Assembly (NCBI GenBank): GCA_937889015.1
Contig: CALARR010000227.1
Coordinates: 4,162-68,161 of the forward strand
DNA length: 64,000 nucleotides
Reading direction: 5' to 3'
Source of the DNA: an uncultured Planctomycetales bacterium
GTDB lineage: Bacteria; Planctomycetota; Planctomycetia; Pirellulales; Thermoguttaceae
In this document: in pieces, positions 50,755 through 60,295 of the stretch
How positions within the stretch are numbered: the first letter of the stretch is position 1
Layout: each line of letters begins with the position of its first letter
The notes under the pieces: model-generated
Databases searched by the model: none
What the model saw: the letters and a program-made list of their open reading frames with translations, nothing else
What the model was told of the DNA's origin: nothing
Program-made: the position numbers and the translations under genes

Positions 50755-53700
50755 ATGAAGGACGAGACGGTCACGACCGCCGCCGATGCGTCTCCCGTCG
50801 CTCAGGGTGCGTCGCGTCTGATCGATCTTTTTCGCAAGTGGCGCTATGCGCGCTCTGCGATGTGCTTGGGCCTGGTCGTCTTCTGCTACTGGGGCTACGT
50901 GCTGTTGGTGGTCCCCTGGATCGAGCCGGCGGCCGATCCGCGTATGGCTACGGCCGAGACGTTCACCCCCAACGTGGTAAGCGAGGACACCGAGGAATTC
51001 GCGGCCTGGTTTCGGCCGGGTTCGTGGCAGTTGCGCAATCCCAAGATCCTGGAGAATGGACCGGCGCGTTTGTTGTTCCAGGAGTATAGCAACCTGGGCG
51101 ACGGGCGCGTTCGGGTGCAGCCGTGCACGATCATCTACCTGCCAACGGGTCCGGCGTCCGACGCGGCGGAACGCAAGCGTCAGGTGGTGATTCTCGATGC
51201 GCCGGATGGTGCCCTGCTGCAATTCGACCGGGCCCTGGATCTACGCAAAGCGGAAATCGGACGTCTGATTTCCGGACAGCTTCAGGGCTGTATCACGGTG
51301 CGGAGCGAAGGCCGGCTTCCGGGGCCGGAGGACGACTTGCAGATCATCACGCAGGATCTGCACATGACCGAGCAGCAGTTGTCGACCGATGCGGCGGTCG
51401 ATTTCCGGTATGGCCCGAACTTTGGCCGTGGTTCGCACATGAAGTTGCGATTCGCTTCGGCGGCGTCCGAGGGTCGTTCGGAGCGGATGACGCCAACCGT
51501 GGGTGGGCTGGAGTCGTTTGAACTGCGGCAGGTGGAGCGACTGCACCTGGAGACACTGCCCAGCAAGGTGCAAGGCGGGCCGGCGCAGGCGGGCGCGAAG
51601 CCGTCTGCTGCGGGAGCGGCCCCGGCGAGAACCGCGCCGGGGCTGGCGGCCATCTCGGGGGGCACCGCCGGTCAAGTTCCGGTGGAGGTGACCTGCCGGG
51701 GCCCGATGCGCTTCGAAATGGCTACGCGCACGGCCACGCTGTATGACCAGGTGAATGTGTTGCGGCTCAATCCCGAAGGACCGAGCGACCAGTTGCAGTG
51801 CGAATCACTGACCGTTCACCTGCAGCCCAAGGCGTCTCGTCCGGTCCAGCCCGGCGGCACGGCTGCGCCCGGCACTCCGCCACGGCCGGTGTCGCTGTTG
51901 GACCTGGAGCCGGCGCGGGTCGAGGCGCGGGGCGAGCCGGTGCTGGTGCTCGCTCCGGCGCGGGGCATGGAGGCGCGCGGGCGCCGGTTGGACTACGACT
52001 TGCTCACCGGTCGGATCGTGCTGGAAGGCGAGCCGGCGCGGATCAGCCAGGGGCCCAACGAGATTTATGCTCCGGCCTTGCAGTACCAACCCGACAAGTC
52101 GGGGCGGATGGGCCAGATCGAGGCGAAGGGGCCGGGCTGGCTACAGGGGCAGATGGCCGAGCGGCCGCAACAGCGACTGCAAGCGCGCTGGAATCGCCTG
52201 TTACGCGTACGGCCCGAAGAGCAGAGCCAGGTGATCTCGTTGACCGGCGGGGCCGGATTGACCTTTCCGGAGATGGGGCAGCTTGAGTCGCAGGAGATTC
52301 ACTTCTGGATGCACGAAACCCCGGGCACGGCCGGTTCCAGCCGATTCCAGCCTGACCGCCTGTGGGCCGACGGCGACGTGCGAATCGGCTCGCCACAGCT
52401 TTCGGCTGCCGTGCAACACATGGAAGTCTGGTTTGAGACGTTGGCCAGAACCGCACCGGAAGGGGTATCGCCGCGGGGGACGTCGAGCGGCTCGTCGCTC
52501 TCCGGACCTTTGCAGCCGACCGCCCTGCGCGAACCGGCAGGCGAGCCGCGTCCGGCGGCGCCCTCGCCGCAGCATTTCGACGTGGTGGGCAAGGTGCTTC
52601 GCACGCGGTTGCGGTTGTCCGGCCAGCAGACCGAGGTGGCCGAGTTGGTGGTCGAGGACAACGTCTGTGTGCGTGAGACGCAGACGGCGAAACCGGAGGA
52701 GAAGCCGGTCGAACTGAAGGGGGATTGGATTCGGGCGGTGGAGGCGGCGTCGCCGCGCGGGACGGTCACGGTCGTCGGGCGGCCGGCCCAGTTCCAGGGG
52801 CGCGGGTTCGGGCTGAGAGGGGCGAACATCAACCTGAACCGCGGGGCCAACCGCTTGTGGGTGGAAGGCGCGGGTTCGATGGACGTGCCCATGGATCGGT
52901 CGTTGGATGGCCAGCCGACGGGCACTGCGGGTCGGCTGGACCTGCGTTGGCAAGGTGCGATGGATTTCCGCGGCAAGACGGCGATCTTTCAGGACTCGGT
53001 CTCGGCCGTCGCCGCGCAAGGACACCTGGAGACCGAGATTCTGGAAGTCCACTTCAAGGAGTTCATTCATTTTCAGGAAGTGCCCGGCCAACAGCCGCCC
53101 AAGGTGGAACAAATCGTGTGTCCCAGCGGGGCGCGTATGGAGGCTGTCGAGGTACAGGGGCAGCAGCAACTCTCTGTGCAGCGCGCCCAGTTGGGCGAAC
53201 TGCGGCTGAACGCCGAGAGCGGGAACCTCGAAGCCTCGGGGCCGGGCTGGCTGACACGCGTGGGGCAGGGTTCCAGCCAGATGCTGGCCGGGCGCATGGC
53301 TTTGCCGCTGGCAGGCCGGTCGAGTTCCGCGCCGATCGCCGAAGAGGGTGGTTTGACCTGCCTGCACGTGCGTTTCCAGGGCAAAGTCCTGGGCAATATC
53401 TTCCGGCGGCAGATGGAGTTGCACGAGCGCGTGCAGATGGCCTATGGACCGGCGGCCAATTGGCACACGACGCTCGACCCCACTCGGCCGGAACTGCTGG
53501 GCGAGCGGGGGGCGACCATGGTTTGCGACCGGCTGTCGATCGTGCAGATGCCCACGCCCACCGACGGCCGCCCGGCCCTGGAATTGGAGGCCCTGGGCAA
53601 CACGATCGTGGAATCACAGGGCATCTACACGGCCCGGGCCGCGCGCATGGCCTATACCGAGGCCAAGGGGCTGCTAATCCTGGAAGGGGACGGGCGGAGC

Positions 53701-53883
53701 GACGCGCGGCTGTTCCGGCAGAATTCGGGCGCGCGTTTGGACGGCGACCTGGCGGCGAAACGAATCTGGTTCTGGCCGGCTACGAACAACGCGCAGATCG
53801 ACGGCCCGCGCGCGGTGCAACTGGACCGTTTTCCCTTGGGAGCGGGCAAAAGCGGTGGCCAGGCACCGCCCCCCAAACTATAA
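50755..53883 (+). CDS. giant LptC/LptA (OstA)-like envelope protein
   Basis: This 1042-residue protein has one membrane helix near residues 37-58 (CLGLVVFCYWGYVLLVV) and then a long periplasmic region of beta-rich OstA-like repeats. Examples are FEMATRTATLYDQVNVLRL and MDFRGKTAIFQDSVSAVAA, the latter matching the LptA-type pattern in which damage to the strands is tolerated. The usual LptC is ~190 and LptA ~180 residues, so this looks like an enlarged bridge with several repeats. It lies 26 bases after kdsC, supporting a role in LPS transport. Assignment is by pattern and context only. Confidence 0.6.
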   Translation: MKDETVTTAADASPVAQGASRLIDLFRKWRYARSAMCLGLVVFCYWGYVLLVVPWIEPAADPRMATAETFTPNVVSEDTEEFAAWFRPGSWQLRNPKILENGPARLLFQEYSNLGDGRVRVQPCTIIYLPTGPASDAAERKRQVVILDAPDGALLQFDRALDLRKAEIGRLISGQLQGCITVRSEGRLPGPEDDLQIITQDLHMTEQQLSTDAAVDFRYGPNFGRGSHMKLRFASAASEGRSERMTPTVGGLESFELRQVERLHLETLPSKVQGGPAQAGAKPSAAGAAPARTAPGLAAISGGTAGQVPVEVTCRGPMRFEMATRTATLYDQVNVLRLNPEGPSDQLQCESLTVHLQPKASRPVQPGGTAAPGTPPRPVSLLDLEPARVEARGEPVLVLAPARGMEARGRRLDYDLLTGRIVLEGEPARISQGPNEIYAPALQYQPDKSGRMGQIEAKGPGWLQGQMAERPQQRLQARWNRLLRVRPEEQSQVISLTGGAGLTFPEMGQLESQEIHFWMHETPGTAGSSRFQPDRLWADGDVRIGSPQLSAAVQHMEVWFETLARTAPEGVSPRGTSSGSSLSGPLQPTALREPAGEPRPAAPSPQHFDVVGKVLRTRLRLSGQQTEVAELVVEDNVCVRETQTAKPEEKPVELKGDWIRAVEAASPRGTVTVVGRPAQFQGRGFGLRGANINLNRGANRLWVEGAGSMDVPMDRSLDGQPTGTAGRLDLRWQGAMDFRGKTAIFQDSVSAVAAQGHLETEILEVHFKEFIHFQEVPGQQPPKVEQIVCPSGARMEAVEVQGQQQLSVQRAQLGELRLNAESGNLEASGPGWLTRVGQGSSQMLAGRMALPLAGRSSSAPIAEEGGLTCLHVRFQGKVLGNIFRRQMELHERVQMAYGPAANWHTTLDPTRPELLGERGATMVCDRLSIVQMPTPTDGRPALELEALGNTIVESQGIYTARAARMAYTEAKGLLILEGDGRSDARLFRQNSGARLDGDLAAKRIWFWPATNNAQIDGPRAVQLDRFPLGAGKSGGQAPPPKL

Positions 53884-53891
53884 TCCAGACC

Positions 53892-54422
53892 ATGAAAGTG
53901 CTTCTCAGCGAAGAACAGTTGCGCGCGCGGATTGAGCAGCTTGCCGACGAGATCCGCGCGCGATACGAGGGCAAACCGCTGACGATCGTGGGTGTGCTGA
54001 TCGGCAGCGTGGTGCTGTTGTCGGACTTGATCCGGCGGCTGAATCTGCCCTTGCGCGTGGACATGGTCCAGGCGCGGAGCTACCAGGGAACGCGTCCCGG
54101 TCCGCTGGTGATCAACACGGACATGCTGCGGGATATTCGCGATCGGCACGTGTTGTTGGTGGACGACATTTTCGACACGGGCAACACGTTGTGGGAGTTG
54201 ATTCCGCAACTGGACGATTTGGGGGCGGCGAGCATCAAGACGTGCGTGCTGCTGCGCAAGCAGGGGCAGGCCCAGGTTCCCCTGCAGCCCGACTTTGTGG
54301 GATTCGACATTCCCAACGTATTTGTGGTGGGTTTCGGGCTGGACTATCGGGATGCGTACCGCAACCTGCCGTACGTGGCGGCCCTGGAGTCGGACGACAT
54401 GCGCGAGGAATCCCACGCGTGA
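53892..54422 (+). CDS. hpt: hypoxanthine phosphoribosyltransferase
   Basis: This 176-residue purine-salvage enzyme joins PRPP to hypoxanthine or guanine. The PRPP motif VLLVDDIFDTGNT is near residue 82. The VLIGSVVLLSDL segment near 36 and the C-terminal PDFVGFDIPNVFVVGFGLDY are family hallmarks. The stop overlaps the next start as GTGA, so it is translated with the glycosyltransferases. Its place in an envelope operon has no obvious metabolic reason. Confidence 0.93.
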   Translation: MKVLLSEEQLRARIEQLADEIRARYEGKPLTIVGVLIGSVVLLSDLIRRLNLPLRVDMVQARSYQGTRPGPLVINTDMLRDIRDRHVLLVDDIFDTGNTLWELIPQLDDLGAASIKTCVLLRKQGQAQVPLQPDFVGFDIPNVFVVGFGLDYRDAYRNLPYVAALESDDMREESHA

Positions 54423-55603
54423 GCGGCCTGCGCCTGGTGCTCATTACGCGGCGGTTTTGGCCCCTGGTCGGCGGGGCAGAGAAGGCTATGGCTAATCTGG
54501 CCGCCGCCCTGGCCAGCCGCGGCGCCGAAGTCACCTTGCTGACGGCGTGCTGGAGTCCGGATTGGCCGACGCAGGTCACCCTCCGCGGAGCGCGCGTCGT
54601 CCGTCTACCGCAGTCCGATCGCCGCTTCTGGGGCACGTTGGACTACATGCGCAAGCTCGGGCATTGGCTGCGGCGGCATCGCGGCCAATACGATCTGGTC
54701 TACGTGTCGATGCTGAAGCACGACGCTTACGCCGCGCTGGGCGCGGCCGGGGGACGCGTTCCGGTCGTGCTCCGGGCCGAAGGCGCAGGGGCTACGGGGG
54801 ACTGCGCGTGGCAAGACGAGGCGCGGTTCGGATGGCTGATCCGCCGCCGCTGTCGGCGCGCGGCAGCCGTGATCGCCCCTAGTGCGGGAATCTACGATGA
54901 GTTGCTGGCACGGGGTTACGGCGCCGATCGGGTCGTGTCATTGCCCAATGGGGTGTCGATCCCACCCCTCAGCACGATGGAAACCCGGCTGGCGGCGCGG
55001 CGCACGCTGGTCGAGACCCAGCCGGCCTTGGATCTCCGCTCGGATACCCCACTGGCCCTGTTCACGGGGCGGTTGCATCCGGGCAAGGGGTTGGACCGGT
55101 TGATTGCGGCCTGGAAGATCGTGGTGAGCCGGCATCCGACGGCGCGGTTGCTGCTGGCGGGCGAGGGGCCGCAACAGATGGCCATGGCGCGGCAGATCGA
55201 GGCCCTTTCGCTCACCGGGCATATCCGCCTGGTGGGGGCATTTCCCGAGGTGGATGAGTTGCTCGCGGCGGCCGATCTGTTCATACTGCCTTCATACGAG
55301 GAAGGCATGTCGCTGGCCCTGTTGGAGGCCATGGCGGCCGGGCTGCCGGTCGTGGCCAGCGACGTTGCGGGCAATCGGGCCGTGTTGCGCGATGGCCGGG
55401 AAGGGTTGCTGGTTCCGGCGGGGCAGGTGCAGACGCTGGCGGCCGCAATCGAGCGTTTGTGGGACGACCGCGAGTTGGGCGCGCGGTTGGGGCGCAGCGC
55501 GCGGCGGCGAGTGGAGACGGAGTTCTCGCTGGCGCAGAGCATCGAGGCGCATGAGCATTTGTTTCACCGCTTGGTGAGCCGCGAACGGATAGGACAGTCG
55601 TGA
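54419..55603 (+). CDS. glycosyltransferase family 4
   Basis: This 394-residue GT-B enzyme has the N-terminal loop RRFWPLVGGAEKAMANLA. The Glycos_transf_1 domain includes ALFTGRLHPGKGLDRLI, the E-x7-E motif EEGMSLALLE and GLPVVASDVAGN. The GTG start overlaps the previous stop as GTGA, and its stop overlaps the next start in the same way. It probably adds a sugar to LPS core or a related envelope glycan. Specificity cannot be told. Confidence 0.9.
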   Translation: MSGLRLVLITRRFWPLVGGAEKAMANLAAALASRGAEVTLLTACWSPDWPTQVTLRGARVVRLPQSDRRFWGTLDYMRKLGHWLRRHRGQYDLVYVSMLKHDAYAALGAAGGRVPVVLRAEGAGATGDCAWQDEARFGWLIRRRCRRAAAVIAPSAGIYDELLARGYGADRVVSLPNGVSIPPLSTMETRLAARRTLVETQPALDLRSDTPLALFTGRLHPGKGLDRLIAAWKIVVSRHPTARLLLAGEGPQQMAMARQIEALSLTGHIRLVGAFPEVDELLAAADLFILPSYEEGMSLALLEAMAAGLPVVASDVAGNRAVLRDGREGLLVPAGQVQTLAAAIERLWDDRELGARLGRSARRRVETEFSLAQSIEAHEHLFHRLVSRERIGQS

Positions 55604-56700
55604 CAAGACGCATTCTACAGATCATCCCCAGCCTGGATCAGGCCGGCGCAGAAAAGCAGTTGGTCCTGCTGGCGAGCGGTCTACCGCGTGACGAGTTCGA
55701 GGTGCATGTGTGCGCCCTGACGCGCGGCGGTCCGTTGGCGGATCGCCTGGTCCGGGCCGGCATCCCTTGCACGGTGATCGGCAAGCGGTGGCGCGTGGAC
55801 CCCCTGGCCTACGCGAAGCTGCAGCGGCACGTGGCGCGCCTCAGGCCGGACCTGGTGCAGACCTGGATGTTTGCGGCGAATGCTTACGGTCGGGCGGCGG
55901 CACTGGCCTGCGGGGTGAAACGGTTGGTGGCCTGCGAGCGGTGCGTGGATCCATGGAAGAGCGATCTGCAACTGGTTGTCGATCGCCGCTTGGCGCAACG
56001 CACGGATCGGATCGTGGCCAACAGCCCGGCGGTGCGCGAGTTCTACGTGCGGCACGGCCTGCCGGCCGAGCGGTTCGAAGTGATTGCGAACGGGGTATCT
56101 GAACCGGCCTCCAGCAAACGCTCGCGCGAACAACTGCTGGAGGAACTGGGGCTTCCGGGCGATGCGCGACTGGTGGGGCTGATCGGCCGGCTGTGGAGCC
56201 AGAAGCGGATCAAGGACGCCATTTGGGCCATCGATTTGCTGAAGGTCATTCGCAGCGACGTACACCTGCTGATCCTGGGCAAGGGGCCGCAACGGGACCG
56301 CCTGCGGCGTTTCCGCGACCAGTCGCGAATCCAGGACAAGGTACACTTTCTCGGGCACCGGGAGGACGCGCTGGACCTGCTGCCGCACTTCGACGTCTTG
56401 CTGTCGACCAGCGGATACGAGGGACAGTCCAACGCGATTCTGGAGGCCATGGCCACCGGCGTGCCGGTGGTCGGCACGAACATCCCCGGCACGCGCGATC
56501 TGGTGCTGCACGAGGAGACCGGGCTGTTGGCGGAACGGGGGGCTTTGGCCGATATTGCCAAGTACGTACAGCGACTGCTGGACGATCGCGACTTGGCCAC
56601 ACGGTTGGCGGCGGCAGGACGCGAGCGGGCGCGCTCGTGCTTCAGCGTGCAGGGCATGGTCACACGCTACGTCGAGTTGTATCGCCAACTGTTGGGGTAG
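55600..56700 (+). CDS. glycosyltransferase family 4
   Basis: This 366-residue GT-B enzyme begins RRILQIIPSLDQAGAEKQLV, a typical donor-side loop, and has LIGRLWSQKRIKDAIWAI, ILGKGPQRDRL and the E-x7-E motif in EGQSNAILE. The GTG start overlaps the previous gene by four bases. It belongs to the same transcription unit as the following asparagine synthetase. Confidence 0.9.
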   Translation: MTRRILQIIPSLDQAGAEKQLVLLASGLPRDEFEVHVCALTRGGPLADRLVRAGIPCTVIGKRWRVDPLAYAKLQRHVARLRPDLVQTWMFAANAYGRAAALACGVKRLVACERCVDPWKSDLQLVVDRRLAQRTDRIVANSPAVREFYVRHGLPAERFEVIANGVSEPASSKRSREQLLEELGLPGDARLVGLIGRLWSQKRIKDAIWAIDLLKVIRSDVHLLILGKGPQRDRLRRFRDQSRIQDKVHFLGHREDALDLLPHFDVLLSTSGYEGQSNAILEAMATGVPVVGTNIPGTRDLVLHEETGLLAERGALADIAKYVQRLLDDRDLATRLAAAGRERARSCFSVQGMVTRYVELYRQLLG

Positions 56701-56704
56701 CGCG

Positions 56705-58621
56705 ATGTGCGGCATCACCGGCGGTCTATGGGACGATCCGGGCAAGGCCCTGGATGCGTCCACGCTGCAGCGGATGATCGATGTCCTGTGGCATCGCGGG
56801 CCGGACGACCAGGGGCAGCACCTCGTGCCGGGGCCCAGCGGCGATGGTCCTCGGCCCATGCCGGGGATCGCGCTGGGGCATCGCCGGCTGGCGATCGTCG
56901 ACGTCTGCGGATCGCGCCAGCCGCTGACCAACGAGGACCAGACGGTGTGGCTGGTGGTCAACGGCGAGGTGTACAACTACCGGCGGTTGCGCGGTGAGCT
57001 GCAATCCGGGGGGCATCGGTTCCGGACGCAGGGAGACTCGGAAGTCCTGCTGCACCTGTACGAGGAAGAGGGGCTGGGGTTTCTCTCTCGTGTCCACGGC
57101 ATGTTTGCCCTGGCGCTGTGGGACGGTCCACGCCGCCGGCTGGTCCTGGCTCGCGACCGTTTGGGCGAAAAGCCGCTGATCTATCGCCATGAGCCGGGCC
57201 GTCTGCTGTTCGCCAGCGAGTTGAAAAGCCTGCTGCAAGTGCCGGGGCTGGCACGCGAGATCGATCCCCAAGCCCTGGACGAGTACCTGACCTACCAGTA
57301 CGTGCCGCATCCGCATTGCATCTTGCGCGGGTTTACCAAGCTTCCGCCAGGACACCTGGGCGTGTATGAGGAAGGACGGCTGGATGTACACGCCTACTGG
57401 CAGCCGGATTTCCGTTGCGAGGAAGATCGGCCCGAAGGGGACTATATCGAGGAGTTGCGCGCGACACTGAGCGAGTCCGTGTCGATGCGATTGGAGAGCG
57501 AAGTGCCCCTGGGCGCATTCCTGTCGGGCGGGATCGACTCGACGATCATCGTGGGGCTGATGCAGCGGATTCACGGCGGGGCCGTGCGGACCTGTTCGGT
57601 GGGGTTCTCGGTGGCCGAGTACGATGAGACGCACTACGCGCGTCTGGCCGCGGAGCGGTTTGGGACGGAGCATGAGGAATTCCGCGTGGAACCGGCCGCG
57701 CTGGAGGTGTTGCCCAGGCTGACCTATCAGTTTGACGAGCCCTTGGGCGATAGCTCGGCGGTGCCTACCTGGTACGTTTCGCAGTTGGCGCGGCAGCGCG
57801 TGACGGTGGCCCTGACCGGCGATGGCGGGGATGAACTGTTTGCCGGTTACGAGCGCTACCTGGCGGTGGCTTTGGCGGCGGCCATCGATCGTCTGCCGAG
57901 GGCCATCCGAGCAGGCTTGGGGGCCGGTCTGCAGTGCCTGCCGGCCAGCTCGCGGCAGAAGTCGCTCGCGCGGCGTTTGAAACGTTTTGCCGAGGCCTTG
58001 GGGCAGTCGCCGGCTGAGCGCTATCTGCAGTGGATCGCCATCTTCAATCGGGCGCGACGGGCCGAATTGTACAGCGCGGATTTCGTGCGCCAACTGGCGG
58101 GCAGCGATCCGCTAGAGTTCCTGCAACGGGCCTGGGATCGCGCGGGCGCGCGCGATCCGGTGACCGCGGCCAGCCTGGCCGACCTGGTCACGTACCTGCC
58201 GGGCGATCTGATGACCAAGGTGGACATGGCGTCGATGGCCCACGGGTTGGAGACGCGTCCACCGTTCCTGGACCACCGGGTGGTGGAGCTGGCCGCGCGC
58301 ATGCCGCGGCGCTACAAGCTGCATGGGGGTCGCGGGAAGAGCATTCTTCGCAAGGCGTTTGCCGATCTGCTGCCGGAGGCGATCCACAGACGCGGGAAGA
58401 TGGGTTTCGGCGTGCCGCTGGCCCAATGGTTTCGCAACGATTTGCGGCCACTCGGCGAGGAGGTTCTTCTGAGCGACCGCGCCCTGGGGCGAGGCTACTT
58501 CCGGCCCGAGGCCGTGCGCCGCTTGTGGGCGGAACATCAGGCGGGAACGTTCGACCACGGCTACCGGCTGTGGGCCCTGCTGATGTTGGAGCTGTGGTGG
58601 CGTGAGTGGGGCGGAGGGTAG
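56705..58621 (+). CDS. asnB: asparagine synthetase (glutamine-hydrolysing)
   Basis: This 638-residue enzyme has the glutaminase nucleophile Cys2 exposed as MCGITGG, then HRRLAIVD and NGEVYNYRRLR in the N-terminal amidotransferase domain. The synthetase half has the ATP PPi-loop LSGGIDST near 275 and GDGGDELFAGYERYL near 375. In envelope operons such genes often amidate a sugar or peptide component rather than aspartate, so the true acceptor is open. It starts four bases after the upstream transferase. Confidence 0.92.
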   Translation: MCGITGGLWDDPGKALDASTLQRMIDVLWHRGPDDQGQHLVPGPSGDGPRPMPGIALGHRRLAIVDVCGSRQPLTNEDQTVWLVVNGEVYNYRRLRGELQSGGHRFRTQGDSEVLLHLYEEEGLGFLSRVHGMFALALWDGPRRRLVLARDRLGEKPLIYRHEPGRLLFASELKSLLQVPGLAREIDPQALDEYLTYQYVPHPHCILRGFTKLPPGHLGVYEEGRLDVHAYWQPDFRCEEDRPEGDYIEELRATLSESVSMRLESEVPLGAFLSGGIDSTIIVGLMQRIHGGAVRTCSVGFSVAEYDETHYARLAAERFGTEHEEFRVEPAALEVLPRLTYQFDEPLGDSSAVPTWYVSQLARQRVTVALTGDGGDELFAGYERYLAVALAAAIDRLPRAIRAGLGAGLQCLPASSRQKSLARRLKRFAEALGQSPAERYLQWIAIFNRARRAELYSADFVRQLAGSDPLEFLQRAWDRAGARDPVTAASLADLVTYLPGDLMTKVDMASMAHGLETRPPFLDHRVVELAARMPRRYKLHGGRGKSILRKAFADLLPEAIHRRGKMGFGVPLAQWFRNDLRPLGEEVLLSDRALGRGYFRPEAVRRLWAEHQAGTFDHGYRLWALLMLELWWREWGGG

Positions 58622-58636
58622 GGCCGCATCCGCCAG

Positions 58637-59488
58637 CTACTTGGATTCCGCTTCCGCGCGTTCGGGCTGCTTGGGGGCCTTGGGCGTATCGCGGACTTCA
58701 TGCGGATCTTTGACCCATTCGTTGAGCAGGTGGATCTCGACGCGGGAGTCCTGCTTGAGGCGCAGGGGGTCACCACCGTCGTCGGACGGTTCGTTCAGTC
58801 CGGCCACGCCCAGGCGGATGCGGCGCGGGTCGATGTCTTGCGAGACCAGCCACTGTTCGACGGCTCGGCAGCGCGCGTAGGCCAGGTCCCAGTGATCGCG
58901 GAAGGGGGAGCCGGGGGGCAGGGGGCGGCGGCCGGTGTGGCCGCGGATCTCGATCTTCTGGAGTTTGCCGGCCAGGTCGGCGGCGACGGGACGGAGCTGG
59001 CGGATCTGTTCGTCGGTGAGCGTGGCCGAGGTGTCGTCGAAGTAGATTCGGCCGCCGGTGACGATGTTTTCGCTGGGCTTGGGCACGGAGAGCATGACGT
59101 AATTGTCGCGTTGCGAGTAGCGTACGCGTTGCGGCCGCCGGGAATCGCCGTCGGAGGCCTGGGCCGTGCCGCGGAAGGGCCCGCCCGTCCAACAGTTGGC
59201 CACGGTCCATTCGGGGCCGAAGCGGTTGTAGAGCGATTCGAAGACCGGCTGCAGGCGATCGTCGGTCGGGTCTTGGCTGCCGGCCTTGAGGCCGCTGTTG
59301 TCTTTGGCCCCGGTGTATTCCTTGCCGCCCTCGGCGACGGCGCCGGCTTTGCCGCCCTTGTCCTTGTCGCCGCTGGCGCTGGTCGAGGCGTAGAGCACGA
59401 CGAAGAAGGCCAGCATGATGGTCAGCATGTCGGCGTAGGAGATCATGTACTCCGGCACGCCTTCGGATGCTTCAGGAGGCTTGGGCAT
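58637..59488 (-). CDS. motB: MotB/OmpA-domain proton-channel partner
   Basis: This 283-residue protein has one membrane helix after EYMISYADMLTIMLAFFVVL, with Asp20 in the proton-binding position. A low-complexity linker follows, then an OmpA-like peptidoglycan-binding domain (YFDDTSATLTDEQIRQL, IEIRGHTGRRPL, then VAGLNEPSDDGG). The MotA gene is three bases away on the same strand. No flagellar genes are in this window, so a non-flagellar role is possible. Confidence 0.88.
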   Translation of the reverse strand: MPKPPEASEGVPEYMISYADMLTIMLAFFVVLYASTSASGDKDKGGKAGAVAEGGKEYTGAKDNSGLKAGSQDPTDDRLQPVFESLYNRFGPEWTVANCWTGGPFRGTAQASDGDSRRPQRVRYSQRDNYVMLSVPKPSENIVTGGRIYFDDTSATLTDEQIRQLRPVAADLAGKLQKIEIRGHTGRRPLPPGSPFRDHWDLAYARCRAVEQWLVSQDIDPRRIRLGVAGLNEPSDDGGDPLRLKQDSRVEIHLLNEWVKDPHEVRDTPKAPKQPERAEAESK

Positions 59489-59491
59489 GGC

Positions 59492-60295
59492 TCAGGCTGC
59501 CTCGGTGCGGGCCGCGGGACGGGACTGGGGGGGCAAGAAGGTGCTGAGCTTTTGCTCGACGATGCGTGGGCTGTCGCCGGACTGGATGGCCAAGACGCCC
59601 TTGAGGATGATTTCCTTAGCGAGCACCTCTTCGTGATTGAAGCAGGCCAGTTTTTCAGCCATGGGGATGGCGATCAGGTTGGCGGTCGTCACGCCGTAGA
59701 GCGTGCCGATGAGGGCCACGGCCATCGAAGGGCCGACGGCCTCGGCGTTGGACAGGTTGCCCAACATGAGGATCAGGCCCAGCAGCGTGGCGATGAGACC
59801 GAAGGCGGGTCCACAGCGGCCGATGGTATCGAAGACCTTCTTGGCTTCATGGTGTCGACCTTCCATGGCATTGATGTCCGTGCGGAGGACCTCTTCCACG
59901 GTGTCCGGCTTGACGCCGTCGACGGCCATCTGGATGCCCAGGGCCACAAAGGGATGGTTGATGTCGGAGGCCTTGTTCTCCAGGGCCAGGAGTCCATCAC
60001 GACGCGCCACCTCAGCCAATCTCACCAGTTGATCGATCAGGTCGTGGAGATTCTCCTTCTTGCGGAAGAAGAGCAGCTTGACGACCTTGAAGAGGCTCAA
60101 GACGCGGTGCAAGGGGAAGCCGACCAGGGCCACGGCCGCGGCTCCGCCCAAGACCATGAGAATTGCCGGGGGGTCGATGAATCCGGCCAGGTTGATGGCC
60201 CCTTCCCCCTCGCCGCCGTGCCCGGCCATGAGGAACAAGGCGCCGAACATGGCGAGGAAGGCGAGGATCAGCCCGCCGATCGTAGAGACGTCCAT
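59492..60295 (-). CDS. motA: MotA-like proton-channel subunit
   Basis: This 267-residue protein has four hydrophobic segments, two at each end, with a cytoplasmic region between (EVARRDGLLALENKASD, then EGRHHEAKKVFDTIGRCGPA). The conserved Pro-containing segment GPSMAVALIGTLYGVTTANL precedes the last helix. AGGAG eight bases upstream supports the ATG at 60295. It pairs with MotB to form the stator. The gene order motA-motB is standard. Confidence 0.88.
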   Translation of the reverse strand: MDVSTIGGLILAFLAMFGALFLMAGHGGEGEGAINLAGFIDPPAILMVLGGAAAVALVGFPLHRVLSLFKVVKLLFFRKKENLHDLIDQLVRLAEVARRDGLLALENKASDINHPFVALGIQMAVDGVKPDTVEEVLRTDINAMEGRHHEAKKVFDTIGRCGPAFGLIATLLGLILMLGNLSNAEAVGPSMAVALIGTLYGVTTANLIAIPMAEKLACFNHEEVLAKEIILKGVLAIQSGDSPRIVEQKLSTFLPPQSRPAARTEAA

